This document shows positions 54,952 to 64,000 of a DNA stretch of 64,000 nucleotides, piece after piece; within the stretch, counting starts at the first letter, position 1; each line of letters begins with the position of its first letter. The notes under the pieces are model-generated. The model saw only the letters and a program-made list of their open reading frames with translations, searched no databases and was not told the origin of the DNA. The stretch spans positions 1 through 64,000 of the forward strand of contig LSIG01000046.1 of NCBI GenBank assembly GCA_001556125.1, written 5' to 3'. The DNA comes from Rhizobiales bacterium CCH10-E5. Its GTDB lineage: Bacteria; Pseudomonadota; Alphaproteobacteria; Rhizobiales; Beijerinckiaceae. Position numbers and translations under genes: made by a program.

Positions 54952-57900
54952 TGGCGACTCTCCTTCTCCAGGTCGCCGGCAATGCGCTCGGCGCAGCGTT
55001 GGGTGGACCTTTCGGGGCCGCGATCGGCCAGGCGGTGGGCGGCATCGCCGGCGCCGTCATCGACCAATCGCTTCTCGGCGGCTCGGCCGGGACGCGCCGC
55101 GTCGAGGGGCCGCGCTTGAGCGAGATCAGTGGGCTGGCCTCCAGCGAGGGCGCCGCGATCCCGCGCGTCTATGGACGGGCCCGGATCGGCGGGCAGCTGA
55201 TCTGGGCCACGCGCTTCGAGGAGGAGATCAAGGTCTCTGTGACGCGCAGCAAGACGGGCGGGAAAGGCAGCCCCAAGCAGAAGACCGTCGAGACGACCTA
55301 CAGCTACTACGCGAATCTCGCCATCGGGCTGTGCGAGGGGCCGATCGCCTTCGTCCGCCGGATCTGGGTCGACGGGCGCGAACTCGACGTCGCTACTGTC
55401 GCCATGCGGGTCCACCAGGGTGACGAGGCCCAGGAGCCCGACCCGCTGATCGCCGCCAAGGAGGCCGGCGAGGCGCCGGCCTATCGCGGCCTCGCCTATG
55501 TCGTCTTCGAGCGCTTTCCGCTCGCCGATTACGGCAACCGGGTTCCGCAATTCTCCTTCGAGGTCGTCCGGCCGGTCGAGGGGCTGGGCCAGATGATCCG
55601 GGCGGTGACGCTGATCCCCGGCGCGGGCGAATTCGTCTACGACATGCGCGCCGTCAGCCACGAGCCCGAGCCCGGCGTCAGCGAGAGCCTCACGCGCCAC
55701 CAGCTCTATGGCGGGGCCGATGTCGACACCGCCATCGCCCATCTGATCGCGCTCTGCCCGAACCTGCGACGCGTTTCCCTCGTCGTGGCCTGGTTCGGCG
55801 ATGATCTCAGAGTGGGCGAATGCACGCTTGCGCCCCGCGTCGAGATCGCCCACAAACCCACGGTCGGGGCCGAATGGACCGTGGCGGGCCTCGACCGGGC
55901 CGGGGCGCGCGTCGTCAGCGAAGCTGATGGACGGCCAGCCTTCGGCGGAACGCCCTCGGACGATGGCGTGATCCGGCTGATCCGGCGGCTGCGCGACGAT
56001 TATGGCCTCGAGGTCGTGCTCTACCCCTTCCTCATGATGGATGTACCCGCCGGCAACGCCCTTCCGGACCCGGTGTCCGGCACAGCGGGGCAGCCGTATT
56101 ATCCGTGGCGAGGTCGGATCACCTGCTTTCCGGCGTCCGAAACAGCGGGCAGTCCGGACGGGACGGCCGCAGCCGCGGCGCAGGTCGAGACCTTTCTGGG
56201 AACCGTCACCGCAGCGGATGTGACGGCCGAGGGCGAGAGCGTGGTCTGCGCCCGCCCCGACGAGTGGAGTTACCGGCGCTTCGTCCTGCACTACGCCCGG
56301 CTGGCGCAGGTCGCCGGTGGCGTCTCAGCCTTCGTGCTGGGCTCGGAGATGCCGGGCCTGACCCGTATCCGGGGCGCGGCGGGCTACCCCATGGTCGAAG
56401 GGCTCGTCGATCTCGCTGCCGAGGTCGCATCCATTCTGCCAGCCGCGACTCTGACCTATGCGGCGGACTGGACGGAATACGGGGCGCATGTCCGCAATGC
56501 AGGCGATGATGTCGCCTTTCCGCTCGATCCGCTCTGGGCTTCCCCGGCGATCGGCGCGATCGGGATCGACTATTACCCGCCCCTGTCCGATTGGCGCGAC
56601 GGCGCCGACCATGCCGACGCGGCCATCGCGTCGGGACCGGCCGATCTCGCATATCTCCGCTCGCGCCTCGGCTCGGGCGAGGCCTATGACTGGTTCTATG
56701 CCGACGACGCCGGCCGGGCCGCGCAGACGCGGCTGCCGATCGAGGACGGCGCCTATGGCAAACCCTGGATCTTCCGGCCCAAGGATCTGGTCGGCTGGTG
56801 GACGCAGCCGCATGTCGCACGGGTCGGCGGGATCGAGACCGGAGCGACGTCCTTCGTTCCCGGTGCCAAGCCGATCTGGCTGACCGAGACCGGCATTCCG
56901 GCGGTCGACAAGGGGGCCAATGCGCCCAACGTCTTTCCCGATGCGAAATCGACGGAAGGCGGCGTGCCGCCCTTTTCCAGCGGAGCGCGCGACGATCTTG
57001 TCCAGGCGCGCGGGCTCGAGGCCATCCTCTCGGGTTTCGACCCGGCGCGCCCCGGCTTCGAGGCGCATCGCAATCCGGTGCACCCGATCAGCGGCATCCG
57101 GATGGTCGACCCCGCCAACATCTTCGTCTGGAGCTATGATGCGCGGCCGTTTCCGGCCTTTCCCGATCTCGGCGGGATCTGGGCCGACGGCGCCGCCCAT
57201 GACACGGGCCACTGGCTCAACGGCCGCATCGAGGGCGCGCCGGTCGATCGTTTGCTGCGGCGCATCCTGGCCGATTTCGGCCTGCCTGCGGCCGACGAAA
57301 TCGCCGTCGATGGCTTCGTCGACGGTTATGTGCTGGAGCGACCGCTCTCGGCGCGGCAGGCGCTGGAGCCGCTCGCGCAGGCCTTCGGCTTCGACGCGAC
57401 CATGAGCGGCGGCCGGCTCGTGTTCCGTGGCCGCGGCGGCACCGTGGCGCGCGTGCTGGGCCACGACGATCTCATGCTCGATCGGGAGGGCAGGCCCTAC
57501 GCGCTGCGCCGGGCGCAGGAGAGCGAATTGCCGCTCGAACTGCGGCTGGGTTTCATCGACGGCGAGAGCGACTACCGCACGGCGGCGGTCTTGTCCCGGC
57601 GGCTGGCCGGTGCGGCGCGGCGCGAGATCGGCGTGGAGACGCCGATCGTCACCCGCGCGGCGGAGGGTCAGCGCCTGGCGGACCGTCGCCTGCAGGAGAT
57701 CTGGGCCGGCCGGGAAACGCTCGATCTGGAACTGTCGCCCGATCGGCTCGACCTCGAGCCCGGCGACGTTGTGGCGCTCACCATTGAGGACGGGGAAAGG
57801 CTGTTTCGTCTGACGCGCATCGAGGACAGTGCGACGCGCCGCGCCAGCGCGAGGGCGGTCGAGCCCGCGATCTATCGCAGTGCTGCGGTCCCCAGCCCCC

Positions 57901-58868
57901 CGCGTCCGCCGCGCAGCGCGCCGGCCCTGCCGGGCCGGCCGCTCGCGATCCCCCTCGCGCTGCCGATCGTGCGGACCCAGCCGCCGCCGCTGCTTTCACT
58001 CGCCGCCTATGCCTCGCCCTGGCCGGGCGCGCTCGCCGTCTGGCAGGCCGATGACGCAGGATCCTTCGCGCTTCTGCGGCTGATCGAGGCACCGTCGATC
58101 GTCGGCGAGACCCTGACGGTCCTGCCGCCGGGACCGCTCTGGCGCAGCGACCGCCACGCCGTTCTGGAGCTGCGCCTGCGCGGCGGCGTTCTCGCTTCCG
58201 TCTCGCCCGAGGCGGCACTGGCGGGCGCGAATGCGCTCGCCCTGCTCGATGCAGCAGGCGTGGTCGAAATCGTCACGGCGTCGCAGGTCGAGCTGATCGG
58301 GCCTGGCCGGTTCAGGCTCTCCGGCCTGATGCGCGGGCTGGGCGGTTCCGAAGCGGCCGCCGCGCGCAGCCTGCCGACGGGCTCGCGGGTCGTCGTGCTC
58401 GACGGTGCGGCTGTGACCCTCACGGACGATCTCGCCGATCTCGGGATCGTGCGGCGCTACCGCATCGGACCGGTTCAGCGCGATATCGCCGATGCGACGG
58501 TGGTCGAGGTCACGGCCGCGGCGAGTGCCGCTGCCCTTTTGCCCCTGGCGCCTGTCCATCCGCAGGCGCGCCGAGAGGCCGACGGCATCCGCTTCTCGTG
58601 GATCCGGCGGACGCGCATCGACGGCGATTCCTGGGATCTGGTCGAAGTCCCGTTGGGCGAGGAGGCCGAGCGCTGGGAGATCTCCGTGAAGCAAGACGGC
58701 ATCGAACGCCGGCGCGCGACGACGCAGGAGGCCGCCTGGCTCTATCCCACGGCCTCGGAACTGGCCGATTTCGGCGCATCACAGCCCGAGATCGAGATCG
58801 TGATCGCTCAAGTCAGCGCCGTGGCCGGCCGGGGCCACGAATACCTTGGAAGGCTGCCCATCCGCTGA
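54951..58868 (+). CDS. GTA tail tip/host attachment multidomain protein (g15)
   Basis: A 1305-residue baseplate 'megatron'. The N-terminus has a glycine-zipper hydrophobic stretch (GNALGAALGGPFGAAIGQAVGGIAGAVID) that may pierce membranes. A GTA TIM-barrel-like domain (around residues 430-750; segments FVLGSEMPGLTRIRG, AIGIDYYPPLSDWRD, WLTETGIPAVDKGANAPNVF) is followed by phage-tail beta domains. It recognises and penetrates the recipient. The ATG at 54951 overlaps the g14 stop by one base. Confidence 0.93.
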   Translation: MATLLLQVAGNALGAALGGPFGAAIGQAVGGIAGAVIDQSLLGGSAGTRRVEGPRLSEISGLASSEGAAIPRVYGRARIGGQLIWATRFEEEIKVSVTRSKTGGKGSPKQKTVETTYSYYANLAIGLCEGPIAFVRRIWVDGRELDVATVAMRVHQGDEAQEPDPLIAAKEAGEAPAYRGLAYVVFERFPLADYGNRVPQFSFEVVRPVEGLGQMIRAVTLIPGAGEFVYDMRAVSHEPEPGVSESLTRHQLYGGADVDTAIAHLIALCPNLRRVSLVVAWFGDDLRVGECTLAPRVEIAHKPTVGAEWTVAGLDRAGARVVSEADGRPAFGGTPSDDGVIRLIRRLRDDYGLEVVLYPFLMMDVPAGNALPDPVSGTAGQPYYPWRGRITCFPASETAGSPDGTAAAAAQVETFLGTVTAADVTAEGESVVCARPDEWSYRRFVLHYARLAQVAGGVSAFVLGSEMPGLTRIRGAAGYPMVEGLVDLAAEVASILPAATLTYAADWTEYGAHVRNAGDDVAFPLDPLWASPAIGAIGIDYYPPLSDWRDGADHADAAIASGPADLAYLRSRLGSGEAYDWFYADDAGRAAQTRLPIEDGAYGKPWIFRPKDLVGWWTQPHVARVGGIETGATSFVPGAKPIWLTETGIPAVDKGANAPNVFPDAKSTEGGVPPFSSGARDDLVQARGLEAILSGFDPARPGFEAHRNPVHPISGIRMVDPANIFVWSYDARPFPAFPDLGGIWADGAAHDTGHWLNGRIEGAPVDRLLRRILADFGLPAADEIAVDGFVDGYVLERPLSARQALEPLAQAFGFDATMSGGRLVFRGRGGTVARVLGHDDLMLDREGRPYALRRAQESELPLELRLGFIDGESDYRTAAVLSRRLAGAARREIGVETPIVTRAAEGQRLADRRLQEIWAGRETLDLELSPDRLDLEPGDVVALTIEDGERLFRLTRIEDSATRRASARAVEPAIYRSAAVPSPPRPPRSAPALPGRPLAIPLALPIVRTQPPPLLSLAAYASPWPGALAVWQADDAGSFALLRLIEAPSIVGETLTVLPPGPLWRSDRHAVLELRLRGGVLASVSPEAALAGANALALLDAAGVVEIVTASQVELIGPGRFRLSGLMRGLGGSEAAAARSLPTGSRVVVLDGAAVTLTDDLADLGIVRRYRIGPVQRDIADATVVEVTAAASAAALLPLAPVHPQARREADGIRFSWIRRTRIDGDSWDLVEVPLGEEAERWEISVKQDGIERRRATTQEAAWLYPTASELADFGASQPEIEIVIAQVSAVAGRGHEYLGRLPIR

Positions 58869-58924
58869 CATACTCGCGACGGTCCGGAGCATTCATGGCG
58901 TGTTCACGCGTGCAGGATTAGCCG

Positions 58925-59245
58925 ATGTCGACCATGCCCTTCGAAACCGTCATCGCCCTGTCCTTGCTGGCGCCGCCTTTGCCGATCGTGACGATCGACA
59001 ATCCGGAGCCGATCGCCTGCCTGTCCGCCGACGAGACGCGGGACGCGGTGGCGGATGGCAGGGTGATCCAACCCGCCCAGGCCTCGCGCCACGCTCGGCA
59101 GGCAGCTCCGGGCGAGGTCGTCCGCATCCGCCTCTGTCGCCAGGGTGACGATTACGTCTACGTTGTGACCACGCTCAAGCGCGACGGCCGGGTTGCCAGG
59201 GTGACGCTCGAAGGCCAGTCGGGCAAGGTCGGCACCATCCGCTGA
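58925..59245 (+). CDS. Small PepSY-like protein next to a two-component system (FeuN-like position)
   Basis: A 106-residue protein with a weakly hydrophobic N-terminus (TVIALSLLAPPLPIV) and a PepSY-like second half (GEVVRIRLCRQGDDYVYVVTTLKRDGRVARVTLEGQSGKV). It directly precedes a response regulator and sensor kinase. In Sinorhizobium the small periplasmic protein FeuN, encoded next to feuPQ, restrains FeuQ; this gene sits in the same place, so an inhibitor role is likely but inferred. Confidence 0.65.
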   Translation: MSTMPFETVIALSLLAPPLPIVTIDNPEPIACLSADETRDAVADGRVIQPAQASRHARQAAPGEVVRIRLCRQGDDYVYVVTTLKRDGRVARVTLEGQSGKVGTIR

Positions 59246-59287
59246 GTCCGCGTCTTCGCGGCCCGCCCCAACAGGAGATGACACGCC

Positions 59288-59956
59288 GTGAGACTGCTCG
59301 TCGTCGAGGACGACAAGGACCTCAACCGTCAGATCGTCACTGCGCTGGAGAATGCCGGCTACGCCGTCGACAAGGCCTTCGATGGTGAGGAGGGGCTCTA
59401 TCTCGGCGAGACCGAGCCCTATGATGCCGTGATCCTCGATCTCGGTCTGCCGAAGGTCGACGGTGTCGCCGTGCTGCAGGGCTGGCGCCGCGCCGGCAAG
59501 ACCATGCCGGTGCTGATCCTGACCGCGCGCGACCGCTGGAGCGACAAGGTCGGCGGCTTCGACGCCGGCGCCGACGACTACGTCACCAAGCCTTTCCACG
59601 TCGAGGAACTGCTGGCCCGCGTCCGCGCCCTGCTGCGCCGCGCCGCCGGCCATGCGACCTCGGAACTGGTCTGCGGGCCGGTGCGTCTCGACACCCGCGC
59701 CAGCCGCGTCGTCGTCGACGGCAACCCGGTCAAGCTGACCTCGCATGAATACCGGCTGCTCGCCTATCTCATGCATCATCAGGGCCGCGTGGTGTCGCGC
59801 ACCGAGCTCGTCGAGCATCTCTACGACCAGGATTTCGACCGCGACTCCAACACCATCGAGGTCTTCGTCGGACGGCTGCGCAAGAAGCTCGGCGTCGAGG
59901 TGATCGAGACCGTCCGCGGGCTAGGCTATATCGCAGCGGCGCCCGAGAAGGTCTGA
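59288..59956 (+). CDS. OmpR/PhoP-family response regulator (FeuP-like)
   Basis: A 222-residue regulator. The receiver domain has acidic residues in LLVVEDDKD, the phosphorylatable D51 in VILDLGLPKVDG, and the lysine in VTKPFHVEELLARV. The C-terminal winged helix (LTSHEYRLLAYLMHHQGRVVSRTELVEHLY..NTIEVFVGRLRKKL) binds DNA. The start is GTG. It is followed 9 nt later by its kinase. Confidence 0.93.
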   Translation: MRLLVVEDDKDLNRQIVTALENAGYAVDKAFDGEEGLYLGETEPYDAVILDLGLPKVDGVAVLQGWRRAGKTMPVLILTARDRWSDKVGGFDAGADDYVTKPFHVEELLARVRALLRRAAGHATSELVCGPVRLDTRASRVVVDGNPVKLTSHEYRLLAYLMHHQGRVVSRTELVEHLYDQDFDRDSNTIEVFVGRLRKKLGVEVIETVRGLGYIAAAPEKV

Positions 59957-59965
59957 TCCCCGCCG

Positions 59966-61336
59966 ATGCCGCTCCGCTCGCATCGCTATTCGCTGGGCGC
60001 GCGGCTCTTCATCTCGGCAGCGGTCTGCTGCGCTCTGGTGCTGATGCTGGCCGGCTTCGGCCTGACGACCTTCTATCGGCGCTCGGCCGAACGCGGTTTC
60101 GATGAGCGGCTCAGCGTTTACATCAAGGAACTGATCGCCGATCTCGCGGCTCCGCCCGAGACCGAGCGGCAGGCGATCGGCGATCTCGGCGAGCCGCGCT
60201 TCGACCTGCCGCTGTCCGGCTGGTACTGGCAGATCATCCGTCTCGACGGCGAAAGGCCCAGCATCCGCGCCTCGCGCTCCCTGGTCGGCGGACAACTGCC
60301 GAAGCTCCTCGACCAGCCGATCGCCCCCAATGCCCGCGGGCTGCGGGAGAGCTACATCTCCGGCCCGGACGACCGGAACCTGCGCATCCTCGAACGCGAG
60401 ATCGATGTCGGCGAGGACGGCCGCTTCACCGTCGCCGTCGCGGCCCCCTCCGACGAGATCGACGCCGATATCCGCGATTTCCGCCTAGCCCTAACAATGA
60501 CCTTCGTGCTGCTCGGCCTCGCCCTCGTGGCCTCCACCATCGTCCAGGTGCGCTACGGCCTGCGCCCTCTGAAGCGTCTCGGCGCCGCGGTCGGGATGGT
60601 TCGGACAGGTGAGGCGCCGCGCATCATCGGCACCTATCCTCCGGATCTTGCGCCGCTGGCGGGCGAGCTCAATCTCCTCATCGACGCCAATCACGAGATT
60701 CTCGACCGCGCTCGCACGCAGGTCGGCAATCTCGCCCACGCGCTGAAGACGCCGCTCAGCGTGATGCTCAACGAGGCCGAGGCCGGCGACGCCAACCTGC
60801 CGCAGACCGTGCGGACCCAGGCTGCAGTGATGCGCGACCAAGTGCAGTACTATCTCGACCGGGCGCGGGCTGCGGCCCTGTCCGGCGCGCTGGGCGGCGT
60901 GACGGAGGTCGCGCCTTCGCTGGACGCCCTGATCCGGACTTTTGCAAAGATCGCCCAGGGGCGCGCGATTGTCGGGAGCCATACGGTTCCGGCATCGGTG
61001 CGCTTTCGTGGCGATCGGCAGGATCTGGAGGAGATGCTGGGCAACCTGCTCGACAACGCCTTCAAATGGGCGAAGGCGAAGGTGACCGTATCGCTCGACC
61101 GACCGGATGGCGTGGGGCGGATCGTCCTGCTCATCGACGATGACGGGCCGGGCCTGCCCGAAGAGGCGCTGGCCGATGTGCTCAAGCGTGGCCGCCGTCT
61201 GGACGAGGCGACACCCGGCTCCGGGCTGGGACTCTCCATCGTGGTCGATCTGGCGAAGCTCTATGGCGGGGAACTCGCGCTCGAGCGCTCGCCGCTGGGC
61301 GGCCTGCGCGCCCGCCTCGTGCTTCCCTCGGTCTGA
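59966..61336 (+). CDS. Sensor histidine kinase (FeuQ/PhoQ-like)
   Basis: A 456-residue inner-membrane kinase. Two membrane segments (about 12-33 and 176-196) bound a periplasmic sensor region of 140 residues, followed by a HAMP-like linker. The phosphorylated H258 is in AHALKTPLSV, then N-box NLLDNAFKWAK, G1 DDDGPGLPEE and G2 GSGLGLSIVVDL. It pairs with the upstream regulator. Confidence 0.93.
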   Translation: MPLRSHRYSLGARLFISAAVCCALVLMLAGFGLTTFYRRSAERGFDERLSVYIKELIADLAAPPETERQAIGDLGEPRFDLPLSGWYWQIIRLDGERPSIRASRSLVGGQLPKLLDQPIAPNARGLRESYISGPDDRNLRILEREIDVGEDGRFTVAVAAPSDEIDADIRDFRLALTMTFVLLGLALVASTIVQVRYGLRPLKRLGAAVGMVRTGEAPRIIGTYPPDLAPLAGELNLLIDANHEILDRARTQVGNLAHALKTPLSVMLNEAEAGDANLPQTVRTQAAVMRDQVQYYLDRARAAALSGALGGVTEVAPSLDALIRTFAKIAQGRAIVGSHTVPASVRFRGDRQDLEEMLGNLLDNAFKWAKAKVTVSLDRPDGVGRIVLLIDDDGPGLPEEALADVLKRGRRLDEATPGSGLGLSIVVDLAKLYGGELALERSPLGGLRARLVLPSV

Positions 61337-61412
61337 ACATGCCTGGTCTGCGTGACCCTATGTCGCCATCTTCGGGCATGAAGCCGACGCCGGTTTTGGC
61401 TATGAGCGTGGC

Positions 61413-62513
61413 ATGCTGATCTGGATCATCTTCGCGATCATGACGGGGGCGGCGATCTTCGCCCTGCTCTGGCCCCTTGGACGTGGCCGGGCGCTGGCTT
61501 TTGCGGATGGCGCCGACGCCCGCAGCCTCTATCGCTCGCAGCTGGGCGAGATCGACCGTGACCTCGCGCGCAGCCTGATCGGCCCGGCCGAGGCCGATGC
61601 CGCCCGCGCGGAAGCCGCGCGCCGCCTGCTGCGTGCGGCGGGTGACGACAGTGGGCCGGAAGGGGTGACCGAATCATCGCTGCGCCGCCGCCGCGCCAGC
61701 TCGGCGCTCGCCCTGTCCTGCGTGCCGCTGCTCGCCCTTCTCGTCTACGGCGCCTATGGCTCGCCCGGCCAGCCGGACCAGCCGCTTGCCGCCCGCCTAC
61801 AGGCCGACCCGTCGCGGCAGGATTTCGCGCTCGCTCTCGCCCGCATCGAAACCCATCTCGCCGCCAATCCGTCCGATGGAAAGGGCTGGTCCGTGGTCGC
61901 GCCGGTCTATCTGCGTCAGGGCCGCTATGAGGATGCGGCGACAGCCTTTGCCCAGGCGATCCGCCATGGCGAGGCGAGCCCCGAGGCCCATGCCGGGCTC
62001 GGTGAGTCGCGCACGCTGTCGGCAGGTGGCGTCGTCACGGCGGCGGCACGCGCGAGCTTCACGGACGCCCTGCGCCTCGACCCGAAGAACCCGCGTGCCC
62101 GCTTCTTCCTCGCGATCGGCCAGGAGCAGGATGGCAACGCCACGGGCGCTGCCGAAGCGTTGCGTACGCTCCTGGCGGAAGCGCCTGCCGACGCCCCTTG
62201 GGCACAGGCGGTGCGGCAACGTCTGGCCCGGCTCGAGGCCGAGAAGGCAGGGGGAGTCGCCGCGCTCGCGCCCGCCGAACAGCAAGCGGCGATTCGGGGC
62301 ATGGTCGAAGGGCTCGCGGCACGGCTGCAGACGGGCGGCGGTTCGCTGTCGGACTGGACTCGCCTGATCCGTTCCCAGGTCGTTCTCGGCGACAAGGCGG
62401 CGGCGCGCGAGTCGCTCGTCCTGGCCCGCTCGCGCCTGACGGACGATGCGACGGCTCCCGCTGCGCTCGACGCACTGGCGGCGGAACTATCGCTGAAGGA
62501 GACCGCGCCATGA
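61413..62513 (+). CDS. ccmI: Cytochrome c maturation protein CcmI (CycH)
   Basis: A 366-residue apocytochrome c chaperone. Two N-terminal membrane segments ([20 protein letters not shown] and [22 protein letters not shown]) flank a leucine-zipper-like cytoplasmic loop. A periplasmic TPR region follows ([42 protein letters not shown]). It presents apocytochrome c to CcmF/H. Its stop overlaps ccmE. Confidence 0.9.
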   Translation: MLIWIIFAIMTGAAIFALLWPLGRGRALAFADGADARSLYRSQLGEIDRDLARSLIGPAEADAARAEAARRLLRAAGDDSGPEGVTESSLRRRRASSALALSCVPLLALLVYGAYGSPGQPDQPLAARLQADPSRQDFALALARIETHLAANPSDGKGWSVVAPVYLRQGRYEDAATAFAQAIRHGEASPEAHAGLGESRTLSAGGVVTAAARASFTDALRLDPKNPRARFFLAIGQEQDGNATGAAEALRTLLAEAPADAPWAQAVRQRLARLEAEKAGGVAALAPAEQQAAIRGMVEGLAARLQTGGGSLSDWTRLIRSQVVLGDKAAARESLVLARSRLTDDATAPAALDALAAELSLKETAP

Positions 62514-63040
62514 CCACGGTCGAGCCCGCGCGGCCGCTCGCCGCGAAGCGGCGCTACACCCGCAAGCAGCGGCGCCTGATGCTGATCGGGGCGGCGGGAG
62601 CGGTGCTGTTTCTGGCGGCTGGCCTCGTGCTGTTCGCGCTGCGCGACACCATCGTGTTCTTCTACGGCCCGAGCGAGATCGCGGAGAAGAGCGTGGCGCC
62701 GGGCACCCGCATGCGCCTGGGCGGGCTGGTCGAGCAGGGCTCAGTCGTTCGCGGCCCGGGCCAGCGCGTCGCCTTCTCGATCACCGACAGCCGCACGGTC
62801 ATCAAGGTCAGCTATGAGGGCCTCCTGCCCGATCTCTTCCGCGAAGGGCAGGGCGTGGTGACGGAGGGCGTGTTCCAGGGCGGCAGCCAGTTCCGCGCCG
62901 ACTCCGTCCTCGCCAAGCATGACGAAAACTACATGCCCCGCGAGGTCGCGGACGCGCTGAAGAAGCAAGGCCACTGGCAGCCCGGCGATCCCGCTGCGCC
63001 GGCCGCGTCGTCGAAACCGGCTCCCAAGGCTGCACCATGA
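62510..63040 (+). CDS. ccmE: Cytochrome c maturation haem chaperone CcmE
   Basis: A 176-residue periplasm-facing haem chaperone anchored by one segment ([22 protein letters not shown]). The covalent haem ligand is H137 in [10 protein letters not shown]. The OB-fold core has [13 protein letters not shown] and FSITDS. The ATG at 62510 overlaps the ccmI stop (ATGA). Proline/alanine-rich tail. Confidence 0.96.
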   Translation: MTTVEPARPLAAKRRYTRKQRRLMLIGAAGAVLFLAAGLVLFALRDTIVFFYGPSEIAEKSVAPGTRMRLGGLVEQGSVVRGPGQRVAFSITDSRTVIKVSYEGLLPDLFREGQGVVTEGVFQGGSQFRADSVLAKHDENYMPREVADALKKQGHWQPGDPAAPAASSKPAPKAAP

Positions 63041-63047
63041 GGCGTTC

Positions 63048-64000
63048 ATGATCGTCGAGATCGGCCATTTCGCGCTCGCGCTGGCTCTGGGCGTCGCCGT
63101 CGTCCAGTCGATCGTCCCGCTTTGGGGCGTGGCGCGCCATGATCGCGCGCTCGCCAGCGTCGGCTCGGCTGCAGCGCTGATCTGCTTCCTGCTGGTGACA
63201 CTGTCTTTCGCGGCGCTCGTGACGAGCTATGTGCGCTCGGATTTCTCGGTCGAGAACGTCGTCTCCAATTCGCACTCGACGCAGCCGCTCATCTACAAGC
63301 TGACCTCCGTCTGGGGCAATCATGAGGGCTCTATGCTCCTCTGGGTGCTGATCCTGACGCTGTTCGGCGCACTCGTCGCGCTGTCGCGCCGGTCGCTGCC
63401 GGTGCGGCTGCGGGCCGGCACGCTTGCCGCCCAAGGCCTGGTCACGGTCGCCTTCCTGGCTTTCACCCTGCTGACCTCGAACCCGTTCCGCCGCATGGTG
63501 CCGGCGCCGCCGGATGGCCAGGACCTCAACCCCATCCTCCAGGATCTCGGCCTCGCGATCCATCCGCCGCTGCTCTATGTCGGCTATGTCGGCTTCTCGA
63601 TCACCTATGCCTTCGCCGTCGCGGCGCTGATCGACGGGCGGATCGACGCCGTCTGGGCCCGCGCTGTGCGGCCCTGGACGCTGTTGGCCTGGGTTTTTCT
63701 CACGCTCGGCATCGCGATGGGCTCCTATTGGGCCTATTACGAACTCGGCTGGGGCGGCTGGTGGTTCTGGGACCCTGTCGAGAACGCCTCGCTGATGCCC
63801 TGGCTCGCGGGCACGGCACTGATCCATTCGACCGTGGTGATGGAAAAGCGCGACGCTTTGAAGGTCTGGACGATCCTGCTCGCGATCCTGACCTTCTCGC
63901 TCTCGCTGCTCGGCACCTTCATCGTCCGCTCCGGCGTTCTGACCTCGGTCCATTCCTTCGCGACCGACCCCGCGCGCGGCCTGTTCATTCTCTGCATCCT
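63048..64000 (+). CDS. ccmF: Cytochrome c haem lyase subunit CcmF, 5' part (cut by the window edge)
   Basis: An ATG at 63048 opens a frame that is still open at 64000, giving the first 317 residues of CcmF. Several membrane segments are seen, with the conserved periplasmic [11 protein letters not shown] segment, [13 protein letters not shown], and the WWD haem-handling motif ([20 protein letters not shown]). It joins haem to apocytochromes with CcmH. It follows ccmE by 7 nt. Confidence 0.95.
   Translation, partial: MIVEIGHFALALALGVAVVQSIVPLWGVARHDRALASVGSAAALICFLLVTLSFAALVTSYVRSDFSVENVVSNSHSTQPLIYKLTSVWGNHEGSMLLWVLILTLFGALVALSRRSLPVRLRAGTLAAQGLVTVAFLAFTLLTSNPFRRMVPAPPDGQDLNPILQDLGLAIHPPLLYVGYVGFSITYAFAVAALIDGRIDAVWARAVRPWTLLAWVFLTLGIAMGSYWAYYELGWGGWWFWDPVENASLMPWLAGTALIHSTVVMEKRDALKVWTILLAILTFSLSLLGTFIVRSGVLTSVHSFATDPARGLFILCI

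Noticed and set aside
43089..58868. Intact prophage
   Set aside because: No integrase, replication, repressor or lysis genes flank the structural genes. The g1-g15 order, short tape measure and TIM-barrel tip protein match a gene transfer agent instead.

Overview
This window is a high-GC alphaproteobacterial chromosome segment. A Hyphomicrobiales (Rhizobiales) member such as Bosea or a relative is my inference. It rests on a gene transfer agent (GTA) cluster of the Rhodobacter capsulatus type, a FeuPQ/ChvI-like two-component pair, CcmI/CcmE/CcmF cytochrome c maturation genes, a modular NADP-malic enzyme, a two-subunit methylmalonyl-CoA mutase and CGTCAT-ended palindromic repeats. No rRNA, tRNA or CRISPR array was recognised. 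The right edge cuts ccmF, and the left edge lies just past the end of xdhB.

Layout. 0-5.5 kb: purine catabolism (xdhA-xdhB on minus, guaD on plus), then a GSU2403-type nucleotidyltransferase behind two operator-like inverted repeats. 6.6-11 kb: D-amino-acid transaminase, an orphan peptide-binding protein, a BLUF blue-light sensor and a secreted alpha/beta hydrolase. 11-16 kb: malic enzyme, a stand-alone RAM-domain protein, a hydrolase and a Rhizobium-type L-asparaginase. 16-23 kb: mazEF, a Tat-exported repeat protein, pyroglutamyl peptidase with meaB, and three consecutive exported alpha/beta hydrolases. 23-25 kb: a divergent Lrp-type regulator and a PLP-dependent gamma-lyase/synthase.

25.0-27.4 kb is the only clearly foreign stretch: an AT-rich three-gene minus-strand operon with overlapping genes. 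In transcription order it encodes an unknown helical protein, an HExxH/ExxxD zinc-peptidase-like protein and a dCTP-deaminase/dUTPase-fold protein. I recognise no described system with this composition, and it is my lead candidate for an undescribed (possibly defence) cassette. 27.5-32.8 kb: a DUF3750 protein, a complete putrescine/spermidine-type ABC importer operon and a small secreted protein. 32.9-38.5 kb: methylmalonyl-CoA mutase, with a HigBA-like toxin-antitoxin pair and thiD placed between the two subunit genes in one coupled operon. 38.6-42.9 kb: a small DUF2267/DUF2780-like protein, a HerA-like ATPase, an M20 dipeptidase and a LOG-family protein.

43.1-58.9 kb: a full GTA structural cluster (terminases, portal, prohead protease, capsid, connector, tail, cell-wall peptidase and the large tip protein). 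It is interrupted by a palindromic repeat between terminase and portal, and by two secreted trypsin-like proteases on the opposite strand between capsid and connector. 58.9-64 kb: a PepSY-like small protein with a response regulator and histidine kinase, then ccmI-ccmE-ccmF.

Gene starts were often moved inward from the longest open frame to a codon with a Shine-Dalgarno sequence, a signal peptide, or a 1-8 nt overlap with the upstream gene. Family names come from my recognition of motifs. No database search was run.
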